In this document: positions 15,646 to 23,606 of the stretch, piece after piece
Numbering within the stretch: the stretch's first letter is position 1
How the letters are laid out: every line of letters starts with the position of its first letter
NCBI RefSeq assembly: GCF_030409335.1
Contig: NZ_JAUFPN010000197.1
Location: 62,001 to 126,000 of the forward strand
Reading direction: 5' to 3'
Source of the DNA: Paeniroseomonas aquatica
Lineage (GTDB): Bacteria; Pseudomonadota; Alphaproteobacteria; Acetobacterales; Acetobacteraceae
DNA length: 64,000 nt
Position numbers and translations under genes: made by a program
Notes under the pieces: generated by a model
Databases searched by the model: none
Told to the model about the DNA's origin: nothing
What the model saw: the letters and a program-made list of their open reading frames with translations, nothing else

Positions 15646-17117
15646 CCGCCCCGCCTCTTCTCCCGGCCGTAGATCAGCCGCGCCGCCGCCCAGCAGATCA
15701 GCGCCGCATTCATCGCATGCGCCATGATGGTGTAGCGCCACAGCCCGGCCTCGAACAGCGCCGTCGCCACCAGCGAGGCCTGGGTGACCAGCGCCAGCGC
15801 CAGCATCGCCCGCTCCGCCGGGCCGAGCCGGCGGCGCAGCGCCTGGCCGCCCCAGCCGACCACCAGCACCACGGCGGCGGTCATGCCGAGCAGGCTGGTC
15901 CCCAGCATCGCCACGCCGTAGACGCGCGGCACCTCCAGCCGGAAGAAGGTCCAGCAGCGCTGCGGGTCGCCGGGGCAATGGGCGAAGAAGGAATGCGGCG
16001 ACCCCTCCGGGCTCGCGGCCACCGGCCAGAAATGCGGGTAGAGCACCAGCCCCGACCAGTCCCGCAGCACCAGCCGCAGGTAGCCCGAGGGATCGGTGGC
16101 GATCACCGCCTTGGCCACCTCCCCGGCGAGCTGCGCCGAGGCCCGGGTGTCGGCATGCGTCATCTCCGGGCCGGCCATGGGGAAGAAATTCCGCCAGCGC
16201 AATTCCTCGTAGGCCTGGTCCTGCGCCCGGAGCGAGGCGGCATAGGTCGGCGCCGCCGCCACCGCCGCCCGCGCCTCGGCCGCCAGCGGCAGCATCCGCC
16301 GCAGCAGCTCCTCCCGGCCGGACCCCTGGATCGCCTCCGGCCGCAGCAGCAGCATCGCCTTGCCGGCCAGCGAGGTGCCGGTATTCGAGCCGATCTCGAA
16401 GACGCCGTTGCGCGCCTGGTTCGCCGCCATGGCGCCGAGCGCCATCGCCGCCGAGAGCCCGAGCACCAGCACCCAGCGCCGCAGCACCGCGCCGAGGCCG
16501 AGCCGGCCGTCCAGCAGCACCAGCAGCAGCGGCACCAGCAGCAGCACCGCCCCGGCCGTGCGGGTCAGCAGCGCCACGCCGAAGGCGAGCGTCGCCCCGG
16601 TGAGCATCCCCCAGCCGCCGCGCCGGGCATAGGCCAGGGAGCAGGCCAGCCCGGCCAGCATGGCCGGCAGGAACAGCCCCTCGCTCATGACGTAGCGGGA
16701 GGCCTCGAAGGTGCCGGTATGGGCCCAGGCCAGCACCACCACGGCGGCGGCGACGCCGCTGCGCAGCAGCCGCGCCAGCGCCAGGCCGAAGGCCAGCAGC
16801 CCGAGCGCGATCAGCAGGCTCTGGACCAGCGGCAGGAAGGCCAGCTCCGGCCCGATCAGCGCCTGCGCGGCGTGCAGGAACCAGCCGTAGCCCGGCGCCC
16901 GGGTCGGCCCCAGCGCCAGGTAGCTCGGCGTGTCCTGGGTGGCGACCGGCAGCCGCGGCAGCCGCGCCAGCACGTAGCCGGTGCTCAGCAGCCAGACGAC
17001 CAGCACCGGCACCCAGGCCAGGTCGCCGCCGCGCAGCGCCTGGCGGGAGGCTTCCAGCCGGTCCGCCTGGGCCTCGATCTGGGCGCGGGTCTGCCGCGCC
17101 GGATAGCCCGGCATCAT
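15642..17117 (-). CDS. Multi-pass membrane glycosyltransferase-like protein (GT39/ArnT-like)
   Basis: A 491-residue integral membrane protein with roughly ten hydrophobic segments (for example VPVLVVWLLSTGYVLARL, LLIALGLLAFGLALARLL, AVLLLVPLLLVLLDG). An acidic loop after the first membrane segment, ATQDTPSYLALG, is in the place where GT-C glycosyltransferases of the PMT/ArnT type carry a catalytic acidic residue, and a long extracytoplasmic loop follows about residues 230-380. It would use a lipid-linked sugar on the periplasmic face. The first ATG (17117) overlaps the TGA of the upstream gene. Its stop lies in the palindromic element. Substrate and family subgroup are uncertain. Confidence 0.7.
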   Translation of the reverse strand: MMPGYPARQTRAQIEAQADRLEASRQALRGGDLAWVPVLVVWLLSTGYVLARLPRLPVATQDTPSYLALGPTRAPGYGWFLHAAQALIGPELAFLPLVQSLLIALGLLAFGLALARLLRSGVAAAVVVLAWAHTGTFEASRYVMSEGLFLPAMLAGLACSLAYARRGGWGMLTGATLAFGVALLTRTAGAVLLLVPLLLVLLDGRLGLGAVLRRWVLVLGLSAAMALGAMAANQARNGVFEIGSNTGTSLAGKAMLLLRPEAIQGSGREELLRRMLPLAAEARAAVAAAPTYAASLRAQDQAYEELRWRNFFPMAGPEMTHADTRASAQLAGEVAKAVIATDPSGYLRLVLRDWSGLVLYPHFWPVAASPEGSPHSFFAHCPGDPQRCWTFFRLEVPRVYGVAMLGTSLLGMTAAVVLVVGWGGQALRRRLGPAERAMLALALVTQASLVATALFEAGLWRYTIMAHAMNAALICWAAARLIYGREKRRGG

Positions 17118-18838
17118 CCCGCCACCCCGACCGGCAGCCGGATTTCCGGCCGCAGCAGGGGACGGGGCGGGGCGGGATCGACATGCGGCCGCACCGCCAG
17201 GGCGCGGATGGCGCAGGCGGCATCCGCCCCGCCCGCCACCGCGCCGAGGTCCTCGACATAGCCGGTCGCCGCCAGCCGCTCGCGCAGCCCGGCCACCGCC
17301 GCGTTCACCCCATGCCCGCCGATGTCGCCGGTGCCCTGCCACAGCTCCTCCGGCACCAGCACCAGGTCGAGCGCCGCGACCTCGGCCATCACCTTCGGCC
17401 AGTCGATGTCGCGGGTCGAGCTGTCGACCAGCTCGACCAGCTTCGAGGGCCCGCCGCGGTGCAGCAGGAAGGCCTGTTCCACCACGAAGGCATGCACGCC
17501 CAGCGTCAGGCCGAAGACACCGATCCGCAGCGGCCGCTCGCCCAGCGGCAGGAGCCGCGCCACCGGCCGGAAGTCGCACATCGGGTTGGCCCGCCAGGCC
17601 GCCTCGTCGATCGGCCGCAGCGCCCGCGCCCCGGCCGGCCCGCCCAGCGCGATGGCCCAGCAGAGACCGACCTGCACCAGCGCCATGGCCGCCGCGCCCG
17701 CCGTCAGCCCCCGCGCCGCCGCCGGGCTCTCCCCCGCCGGGCCGCCGCGCAGCCCGGCGCCGATGGCGATGCCGAGCGGGAAGGCCAGCGCCACCACGCT
17801 GAGGCCGAGGTAGCGCTCGGTCTGGTTGCGGGACAGCAGGTAGGCCAGCACCGGCGGCACCGCCGCCAGCACCGCCAGCCCGACCGCCACCCGCTCATGC
17901 GTCCCGAGCCGCCGCCAGCCGAGCACGGCGAGGCCGAGCGCCGCCAGCAGCAGCACCGCGCCGCCCGGGCCCAGCATGTCCCAGGTGAAGGAGCCCAGCG
18001 CCCGCAGAAGGAAGTCGAGGCCGCGCTCCTCGGCCGGGGCATAGGCGTAGCCCAGCGCCGTCGCCTTGGCATAGGCGGCGTAGCGCGGCCCGTTGATGAG
18101 GTAGTGCGGCCAGGCCACCAGAGCGAGGCCGACCGCCGGCAGGGCCAGCCGCAGGGCGAGCAGCTTGGCGTCGCGCTCCACCCACCAGCGCCAGCCGGCG
18201 CAGGCCAGCCAGACCAGGCCGATGATCGGCAGGAAGGTCAGCTTGGCCAGCGCCCCGAGCCCCATGACCGGCCCGAGCACCAGCATCCGGCCGAAGGACC
18301 AGCCCCGGCCCAGCGCCTCGTGCAGCAGCAGGACCAGCGCCAGGGCGAAGGTCAGGTGCAGCACCAGCTCGGTCATGAAGGCCTGCGCCCCGACCAGATT
18401 CAGCGGCGAGAGCACGAAGAGCAGGGCCCCGCCCGCGGCCCCGGCCAGGCCGGCGATCGGCAGCAGCCCGAGGTAGATGACGAGGCCCGTCGCCAGGGTC
18501 AGCGCCGCCGCCGCCAGCCGCAGCGCGACGGCCGCCTGCTCGCCCTCGGCCAGCGCCGCGACCGGCAGGCCGAGCAGCCGCAGCCCCGGCGGCAGCCAGC
18601 GGTTCTCGAGGAAGAGGGCGTCCCGCAGCGCCGAGAGGCTGCCGCTCCGCAGCAGTGTCGAATCGGCAAGGGAGAAGTTCATGTGCATGACCTCGTCCCA
18701 GGTGTTCAGCATCGGGTTGCGCTGCAGCCACAGCCCGGCGAGGCCGAGCAGGGTGAGCACCGCCGCGGCGAGGGCGAGGTGCAGGATCAGCGCCGGCCAG
18801 CCGGCGGGCGGGGAGGCGGTCGGCGTGGAAATGGGCAT
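17114..18838 (-). CDS. Multi-pass membrane glycosyltransferase-like protein
   Basis: A 574-residue membrane protein with about eleven hydrophobic segments, beginning with ALILHLALAAAVLTLLGLAG. After the first segment comes NTWDEVMHMNFSLADS, a WDE acidic motif at the position expected for a GT-C glycosyltransferase of the PMT/ArnT class. A soluble C-terminal part (about 420-574) contains the segment LDLVLVPEELWQGTGDIGG. It is coupled to the next gene by a four-base overlap, and the two probably form a pair acting on surface glycans or polyprenyl-linked sugars. The 377-base upstream gap carries overlapping dyads. No polysaccharide genes are nearby. Confidence 0.7.
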   Translation of the reverse strand: MPISTPTASPPAGWPALILHLALAAAVLTLLGLAGLWLQRNPMLNTWDEVMHMNFSLADSTLLRSGSLSALRDALFLENRWLPPGLRLLGLPVAALAEGEQAAVALRLAAAALTLATGLVIYLGLLPIAGLAGAAGGALLFVLSPLNLVGAQAFMTELVLHLTFALALVLLLHEALGRGWSFGRMLVLGPVMGLGALAKLTFLPIIGLVWLACAGWRWWVERDAKLLALRLALPAVGLALVAWPHYLINGPRYAAYAKATALGYAYAPAEERGLDFLLRALGSFTWDMLGPGGAVLLLAALGLAVLGWRRLGTHERVAVGLAVLAAVPPVLAYLLSRNQTERYLGLSVVALAFPLGIAIGAGLRGGPAGESPAAARGLTAGAAAMALVQVGLCWAIALGGPAGARALRPIDEAAWRANPMCDFRPVARLLPLGERPLRIGVFGLTLGVHAFVVEQAFLLHRGGPSKLVELVDSSTRDIDWPKVMAEVAALDLVLVPEELWQGTGDIGGHGVNAAVAGLRERLAATGYVEDLGAVAGGADAACAIRALAVRPHVDPAPPRPLLRPEIRLPVGVAG

Positions 18839-19215
18839 CGGGGAGACAGGCGTCCTTCATCGTCCGGGCCGGGCAGGCGGGCCGGGCCCATCGGGCGCTG
18901 CTTGCCGCCGCCGCTCCTGCCCTGTCCACCGCCGGCGGGCGGCGGACGGGCCGCGGCCCGGCACCGCGGCGCGCCCGCCGCGGCCGCCGGGGGCGATGAG
19001 GCCGCGCCGGGTGCCGCCCTGGAATCCCATGGGGTCAAAGGCTTGCAGGCGTGCTGGGGCTGCCGCAGGGGAGGGACATCGCCATCGGCACGACCCATGG
19101 TTAAATATTCAGGGACGCTATAACGCTGAGGTAGCGTCTACCTCACCTATTCGTGAAGTCGCCCTGCCGGCCGGGCCGGGCCGCCGGCGCCGCGAGTCCC
19201 GGCGCGGGCCGCCGC
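18839..19215. other. 377-bp intergenic region with an AT-richer patch and nested dyads
   Basis: No convincing gene: the reverse-strand frame here is Pro/Ala/Gly low complexity. Positions 19100-19160 are clearly AT-richer than the surroundings. GACGCTA (19114-19120) pairs with TAGCGTC (19132-19138), and GAGGTAG (19128-19134) pairs with CTACCTC (19138-19144); the two stems share bases and exclude each other. TCAC (19143-19146) can pair with GTGA (19153-19156). The patch lies upstream of the glycosyltransferase pair and downstream of the MFS gene, so a promoter or operator role is likely. Confidence 0.6.
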
Positions 19216-20844
19216 TCAGGGGTTCACGTTCAGGAAGCGCGCCGCCTCCGGCGCCGGCTCGCCCCCCGCCGCGGCCCCGGGCAGGGGCTGGTGCAGCGCC
19301 GCCGCCCGGGCCAGGGCGGCGCGGTCCCAGTCGGTCCGCCGCGATTCCTCGCGCATGTGCTCGGTCCAGCTGTCCACGCTCCAGAGCTCCACCCAGAGGT
19401 CCGGCTGGGCGACATCCTCGTAGAGGCCCCAGGTCCCGGCGCCCGAGCGCAGGCGCACCCGCCGCACCTCCTGCATGGCGGCGAGGAAGGCCGCGCGCTG
19501 CGCCGGGTCGATCCGGTAGCGCACCACCTCCAGCACCCGGCCGGAGGCCTCGCCCAGCAGCCCGCGCAGCTCCGCCGCCGGCGCCCCCGGCTGCGGCTCG
19601 TGGCTGACGCCCTGGCTGGTCTCGGCCAGCGCCACGCTGTCGATGCCCCAGCGGCGGACGAAGACCGCGGCGATGGCGCAGCCCGCCGCCGCCACGCCGA
19701 GGGCCAGCGGCACGCTGAAGCTGCCCCCCACCCAGCCCGAGAGCGCCGAGCCCAGCGCCATCACCCCGAAGAAGCTGAGCTGGTAGATCGCGATCGCCCG
19801 CGCCCGCACCCAGCCCGGCGCGGCCAGCTGGGCCGAGGCCGAGAGGGTGCTGCCGGCGGCGATCCAGGCGGCGCCGTAGAACAGCATCCCGAGCGCCGCC
19901 GGCGCCCAGTGGTGCGAGGCCGCCAGGATGCCCATCGCCACCGCCGCCAGGATCGAGGCCCAGAACACCGTCTGGCTGCGGTCGAGCCGGCTGCGCAGCG
20001 CCGGCAGGGCGAAGCCGGCCGCCACGGCGGACAGCCCCATCACCCCCAGCATCAGCCCGAAGGCCTGCGGCCCGAGGCCGAGCTGCTGGCGGACGAACAG
20101 CGGCAGCAGGCCCCAGACCGCGGCGGTGAAGAGGAAGAAGGCGCAGGCGCGGATGATGGCCGCGCGCATCGCCGGGCTGGCCGAGACGAAGCGCAGCCCG
20201 GCCCGCATGGCCGAGAGCAGATGCTCCTTCGGCATCCGGCTCGGCGCCTCGGTGCGCTTCCAGAACAGCAGCGCCAGGATCAGCACCAGGAAGGCGACGG
20301 CGTTCAGCGCGAAGGCCGCCTCCGGCCCGGCGGCGGCGATGGCGAAGCCGCCGAAGGCCGGGCCGAGCGCCCGCGCCAGGTTGAAGCCGATGCCGTTCAG
20401 CGCGATGGCGCCGACCAGATCCTCGCGCGGGACCAGCTCGTTGGTGGTCGCCGCCCAGGCCGGGAAGTTCATGGCGCTGCCGGCGCCGATCGCGAAGGTC
20501 AGCGCCAGCAGCCCCCAGGGGCCGATCGAATCGGTCCAGGTCAGCACCGCCAGGATCAGCGCCATCAGCAGGATCCAGGCCTGGGCGCCGAGCAGGAAGA
20601 GCCGGCGGTCGACGATATCGGCCAGGGCGCCTGCCGGCAGCGCCAGCATGAAGACCGGCAGCATGGTCGCCGCCTGCACCAGCCCGACCATGAAGGGGGA
20701 GGGCGAGAGGCTGGTCATCAGCCAGCCGGCCCCGGTGTTCTGCATCCAGCCGCCGATGTTGCTGGCAAGCGTCGCCAGCCACAGCATGCGGAAGACGGAA
20801 TGGCGGAGCGGGGCGAAGGCGCGCGGCAGGCGGAGCAGGGGCAT
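19216..20844 (-). CDS. MFS transporter (transmembrane secretion effector type) with C-terminal extra domain
   Basis: A 542-residue protein. Residues 1-400 form a twelve-helix MFS exporter of the EntS/transmembrane-secretion-effector type (FRMLWLATLASNIGGWMQNT at the start, NELVPREDLVGAIALNGIGF, ARALGPAFGG). Residues about 410-542 are soluble and carry VLEVVRYRIDPAQRAAFLAA and WGLYEDVAQPDLWVELW, like an antibiotic-biosynthesis-monooxygenase-type ferredoxin-like domain. This fusion is common in the family. I chose the ATG at 20844; the longer frame starts with TTG. It is likely an efflux pump in the inner membrane; substrate unknown. A 121-base gap separates it from the SGNH gene upstream. Confidence 0.85.
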   Translation of the reverse strand: MPLLRLPRAFAPLRHSVFRMLWLATLASNIGGWMQNTGAGWLMTSLSPSPFMVGLVQAATMLPVFMLALPAGALADIVDRRLFLLGAQAWILLMALILAVLTWTDSIGPWGLLALTFAIGAGSAMNFPAWAATTNELVPREDLVGAIALNGIGFNLARALGPAFGGFAIAAAGPEAAFALNAVAFLVLILALLFWKRTEAPSRMPKEHLLSAMRAGLRFVSASPAMRAAIIRACAFFLFTAAVWGLLPLFVRQQLGLGPQAFGLMLGVMGLSAVAAGFALPALRSRLDRSQTVFWASILAAVAMGILAASHHWAPAALGMLFYGAAWIAAGSTLSASAQLAAPGWVRARAIAIYQLSFFGVMALGSALSGWVGGSFSVPLALGVAAAGCAIAAVFVRRWGIDSVALAETSQGVSHEPQPGAPAAELRGLLGEASGRVLEVVRYRIDPAQRAAFLAAMQEVRRVRLRSGAGTWGLYEDVAQPDLWVELWSVDSWTEHMREESRRTDWDRAALARAAALHQPLPGAAAGGEPAPEAARFLNVNP

Positions 20845-20930
20845 GGCCGGGAGATAGGCACGCAAGCCCGGCGCCGGAAAGCGAAACCGACAGCCGGCCG
20901 GCCCCGGACCGGCCGATCCCGGCGCCAGAC

Positions 20931-20975
20931 CCTGGGCCAGCCCCCCCTGGGTCAGCCCCCCTCGGTCAGCCGCCG
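20931..20975 (-). repeat. 15-bp degenerate tandem repeat over the SGNH gene stop
   Basis: Copies at 20931-20945 and 20946-20960 differ by one base; a third, weaker copy is at 20961-20975. On the reverse strand the copies contain TGA in the second and third unit, the third being the actual stop of the SGNH gene. Similar short duplications at other gene ends in the window suggest slipped-strand events in GC-rich spacers. Confidence 0.7.
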
Positions 20976-21574
20976 CTCAGCCGCCGCCAGGCCGGCCAGG
21001 CCTCGACCAGCGCCGCCATCGCGGCGTAGCCGGCCGCGTCGGGGTGGACGCCGTCGCCGCGGGCCGCGCCGGCCCGCCAGGCATGGCTCGCCGAGAGCGG
21101 CCCGTGCAGCGGCAGGAAGGGCACCTCGAGCGCGGCCGCGACCGCCGCCAGCACTGGGCCGAGCGCCGCCACCCGCGCATCCTGCGCCGCATCGTGCAGC
21201 ACCGGCGGCGGCCCGAGCAGCAGCGTCGGCCAGCGCGCCGCGGACCAGCCGAGCAGCGCCACGGCGTTGTCGCGGCTCGCCTCGGGCGGCACCCGCGGCA
21301 GCCCGTCCTCGAAGGTCGCGTCATTGGCGCCGAAGCAGAAGACCACCGCATGGGCGTCGCCGCCCGTGGCCAACAGCCGCGCCAGCACCTCGGCCTCGGC
21401 CCGGCGGCGGATGTCGGCGCTGGTGTCGCGGCGGACGCCGAGGTTGTAGGCGGTCACCGCCACGCCGCGCGGCCAGGCCGCGGCGGCGACCCGGCCGGGC
21501 CAGCCGAGTGCGGTCTCGTCGCCGGCGCCGGCGGTGAAGCTGTCGCCGACGCAGCAGAGGCGGAGGTCCTGCAT
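20966..21574 (-). CDS. SGNH/GDSL-type esterase or lipase family protein
   Basis: A 202-residue single-domain hydrolase without a signal peptide. Block I LRLCCVGDSFTAGAGDE (Ser about 12), block III CFGANDATFED, and block V DGVHPDAAGY (Asp and His, near 181-184) give the complete SGNH catalytic set. It should cleave an ester or acetyl group in the cytoplasm. Its ATG (21574) overlaps the TGA of the carboxymuconolactone-decarboxylase-like gene as TGATG, so it is the last gene of a coupled leftward chain starting at the YCII gene. The natural substrate is unknown. Confidence 0.88.
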   Translation of the reverse strand: MQDLRLCCVGDSFTAGAGDETALGWPGRVAAAAWPRGVAVTAYNLGVRRDTSADIRRRAEAEVLARLLATGGDAHAVVFCFGANDATFEDGLPRVPPEASRDNAVALLGWSAARWPTLLLGPPPVLHDAAQDARVAALGPVLAAVAAALEVPFLPLHGPLSASHAWRAGAARGDGVHPDAAGYAAMAALVEAWPAWRRLSGG

Positions 21575-21960
21575 CACTCGAACTGCGGGTCGACCGGCAC
21601 CCGCAGCGCCTCGGCCAGGCGGTTGGTCTCGGCCGCCATGCCGACGATGGCGAGCAGCTCGCCGTATTCGGCGTCCGTCATGCCCTTCGCCCGGGCGGCG
21701 GCGGCGTGGCTCGCGGTGCAATAGGCGCAGCCGCTGGTCATCGAGGCCGCGAGGTAGAGCATCTCCTTCATCACCGGGCTCAGCACCCCCGGCGCCATCA
21801 CCTGGCTGAGGCTCTCCCAGGTGCGCTTCAGGCCGGGCGGGTCGACCGCCAGGGCCTTCCAGAAATTGTTCACCTCCGTGGTGCCGCGCGCGGCCATGAT
21901 GGCGTCGTAGACCGCGCGGACCGCCGGGCCGGCATCGGCGTATTCGACCAGCTTCGGCAT
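21574..21960 (-). CDS. Carboxymuconolactone decarboxylase / AhpD-like family protein
   Basis: A 128-residue all-helical protein. SMTSGCAYCTASHAAAARAKG contains the CxxC-x3-H redox motif of the AhpD-like branch, so it is more likely a peroxidase-linked thiol protein than a true decarboxylase. MPKLVEYADAGPAVRAVYDAI is the usual N-terminal helix. It overlaps both neighbours as TGATG (at 21960 and 21574), placing it between a tandem YCII protein and an SGNH hydrolase. A detoxification or redox role for the group is inference only. Confidence 0.87.
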   Translation of the reverse strand: MPKLVEYADAGPAVRAVYDAIMAARGTTEVNNFWKALAVDPPGLKRTWESLSQVMAPGVLSPVMKEMLYLAASMTSGCAYCTASHAAAARAKGMTDAEYGELLAIVGMAAETNRLAEALRVPVDPQFE

Positions 21961-22625
21961 CAGTGCTCTCCCTGCGGTGCCGAACCGGGCAGGGCCGGGT
22001 AGGGCTGCGCCCCGACCCGCCAGCGCTCGATCCGGATATCCTGCCAGACGCCCGCCTCCATGTAGGGCTCGGACGCGAGCCAGTCGCGCACCGCCGCCTC
22101 CCCCGGCAGGGCGAGGGCGATGATCGAGCCGACCATGGCGCCGTCCGGCGCGTCGAGGATCGCCCCGCCCAGCCGCAGCCGGCCGGCCGCGACCTCGGCC
22201 TGGATGCGGGCGAAGTGCCGCGGCCGCGCCGCCTCCCGCCGCCCTGCCGCGCCGGCGTCGGTGCCGTCGCGGGCGGTGACCGCATAAGTGAGCAGCGGCT
22301 CCGCCGCGCCGCCGGGACGGCCCGGCTGCGGCATCCAGGGCAGCGGCGCGATGCGGAAGGGCAGCACCTCGACGCGCTCCCAGATGCCCTGCGCCACGGA
22401 GGGCTCGTCGGCCAGGTAGGCGTCCATGTCGGCCCGCGCCGGCACCGCGAAGAATTGCAGGGACCCGGCGGCGGTGCCGTCCGGCCGCAGCCGCGGCCCG
22501 GACATCAACAGCCGCCCGGCCTCGGCGTTGCGGCGGATGCTGGCCAGGTGCGGCGCATGCGCCGCCGCGCGCCGGTCGGCGGCGCCGGCATCCGTCCCGT
22601 CATGGCCGATCAGCACGAACCCCAT
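21960..22625 (-). CDS. Tandem YCII-domain protein
   Basis: A 221-residue protein made of two YciI-like ferredoxin-fold domains. The first (about 1-97) has MGFVLIGHDGTDAGAADRRA, HLASIRRNAEAGRLLMSGPR and VAQGIWERVEVLPFRI; the second (about 112-208) repeats the plan with YAVTARDGTDAGAAGRREAA, HFARIQAEVAAGRLRLGGAI and MEAGVWQDIRIERWRV. YCII proteins are small putative hydrolases or dimerisation domains with a conserved His/Asp pair (HDGTD here); the fused form presumably makes one pseudo-dimer. It is the first gene of the coupled chain and is separated from phbB by a 22-bp palindrome and a tandem duplication. Confidence 0.85.
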   Translation of the reverse strand: MGFVLIGHDGTDAGAADRRAAAHAPHLASIRRNAEAGRLLMSGPRLRPDGTAAGSLQFFAVPARADMDAYLADEPSVAQGIWERVEVLPFRIAPLPWMPQPGRPGGAAEPLLTYAVTARDGTDAGAAGRREAARPRHFARIQAEVAAGRLRLGGAILDAPDGAMVGSIIALALPGEAAVRDWLASEPYMEAGVWQDIRIERWRVGAQPYPALPGSAPQGEH

Positions 22626-22643
22626 CCGAGTCTCCCTGCATCG

Positions 22644-22665
22644 CCCGGCTGCGCGCGCAGCCGGG
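22644..22665 (-). terminator. 22-bp perfect palindrome after phbB
   Basis: CCCGGCTGCG followed by CGCGCAGCCGGG reads the same on both strands through 22644-22665, an 11-bp self-complementary arm pair. It sits between the phbB stop (22715) and the YCII start (22625) on the same strand. It has no T run; it may act as a terminator stem, an mRNA-end protector or a binding site. Confidence 0.5.
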
Positions 22666-22670
22666 CCGGT

Positions 22671-22720
22671 CCCGCGGCGTGGCGCCGCCTCAGTACCCGC
22701 GGCGTGGCGCCGCCTCAGTA
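22671..22720 (-). repeat. 25-bp perfect tandem duplication spanning the phbB stop
   Basis: Units 22671-22695 and 22696-22720 are identical. On the reverse strand each unit begins TACTGA, so the phbB Tyr-stop sequence is repeated right after the real stop. Each unit contains a small GCGGC/GCCGC stem. It looks like a recent slip duplication that left the reading frame intact. Confidence 0.9.
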
Positions 22721-23437
22721 CATGTGCTGGCCGCCGTTGATCGAGAGCGTCGAGCCGGTGATGAAGTCGGCATCCTCGGCGGTGAGGAAGACGACGCCGC
22801 GGGCGATGTCCTCGGCGGTGCCGAGCCGCCCCCGCGGGATGCGGGCGATGATCTTCTCCAGCACGTCGGGCGGCACCGCGCGCACCATCTCGGTGTCGAC
22901 ATAGCCGGGCGCGATGGCGTTCACCGTGATGGAGGTGCGGGCGCCTTCCTGGGCGAGCGCCTTGGTGAAGCCGTGGATGCCGGACTTTGCCGCGGCGTAG
23001 TTCACCTGGCCGTACTGCCCGGCCTGGCCGTTGATGCTGCCGATGTTGACGATGCGGCCGAACTTCCGCGCCGTCATGCCGTCCCAGACCAGCTTCGCCA
23101 TGTTGTAGCAGCTGCCGAGGTTGGTATCGATGACGCTGTCCCACATCTCCCGCGACATGCGCTTCATGGTGCCGTCGCGGGTGATGCCGGCGTTGTTCAC
23201 CAGCACCTCGATCGGCCCGACCTCCGCCTCGATCCGCTTCACCGCGGCGGCGCAGGCCTCGTAGTCGGAGACGTCGAATTTGTAGCAGCGGATGCCGGTC
23301 CGCTCGGTGAAGGCGGCGGCGGCGGCGTCGTTGCCGGCATAGCTGGCGACCACGGTCCGGCCGGCGGCCTTGAGCGCCTCGCTGATGGCCGCGCCGATGC
23401 CGCGCTGTCCTCCGGTGACCAATGCGACTCGTGCCAT
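22715..23437 (-). CDS. phbB: Acetoacetyl-CoA reductase (NADPH), short-chain dehydrogenase
   Basis: A 240-residue short-chain dehydrogenase of exact PhbB length. TGGQRGIGAAISEAL is the cofactor loop; NNAGITRDGTMKRM and the catalytic set Ser about 134, Tyr about 147, Lys about 151 (NIGSINGQAGQYGQVNYAAAK) are present. GITRDGTMKRM, GQYGQVNY and the ending SINGGQHMY are marks I know from PhbB rather than FabG. It would reduce acetoacetyl-CoA to (R)-3-hydroxybutyryl-CoA for polyhydroxybutyrate. No phaA or phaC is nearby. The stop lies at the start of the tandem duplication. A FabG-like role in another pathway remains possible. Confidence 0.9.
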   Translation of the reverse strand: MARVALVTGGQRGIGAAISEALKAAGRTVVASYAGNDAAAAAFTERTGIRCYKFDVSDYEACAAAVKRIEAEVGPIEVLVNNAGITRDGTMKRMSREMWDSVIDTNLGSCYNMAKLVWDGMTARKFGRIVNIGSINGQAGQYGQVNYAAAKSGIHGFTKALAQEGARTSITVNAIAPGYVDTEMVRAVPPDVLEKIIARIPRGRLGTAEDIARGVVFLTAEDADFITGSTLSINGGQHMY

Positions 23438-23606
23438 GATGCGCCCTCCCTGATTTGGTTCGCGGGCCTAGGTCAACCCGGATCGCGCCGCGGGATCAAG
23501 CGGCAAAACCCGCGGTTTGCCTTTGCTTGCGATCAATCGGGCGCGGCTTGCGTTGCAGCAGGGCGGCGGCTACCCGCTGCTGCGCCGCACCAATCCGGAG
23601 ATCGCC

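Noticed and set aside
18787-19098. 103-codon reverse-strand frame in the intergenic gap
   Set aside because: Pro/Ala/Gly/Arg low complexity, no Shine-Dalgarno, and no recognisable motif.
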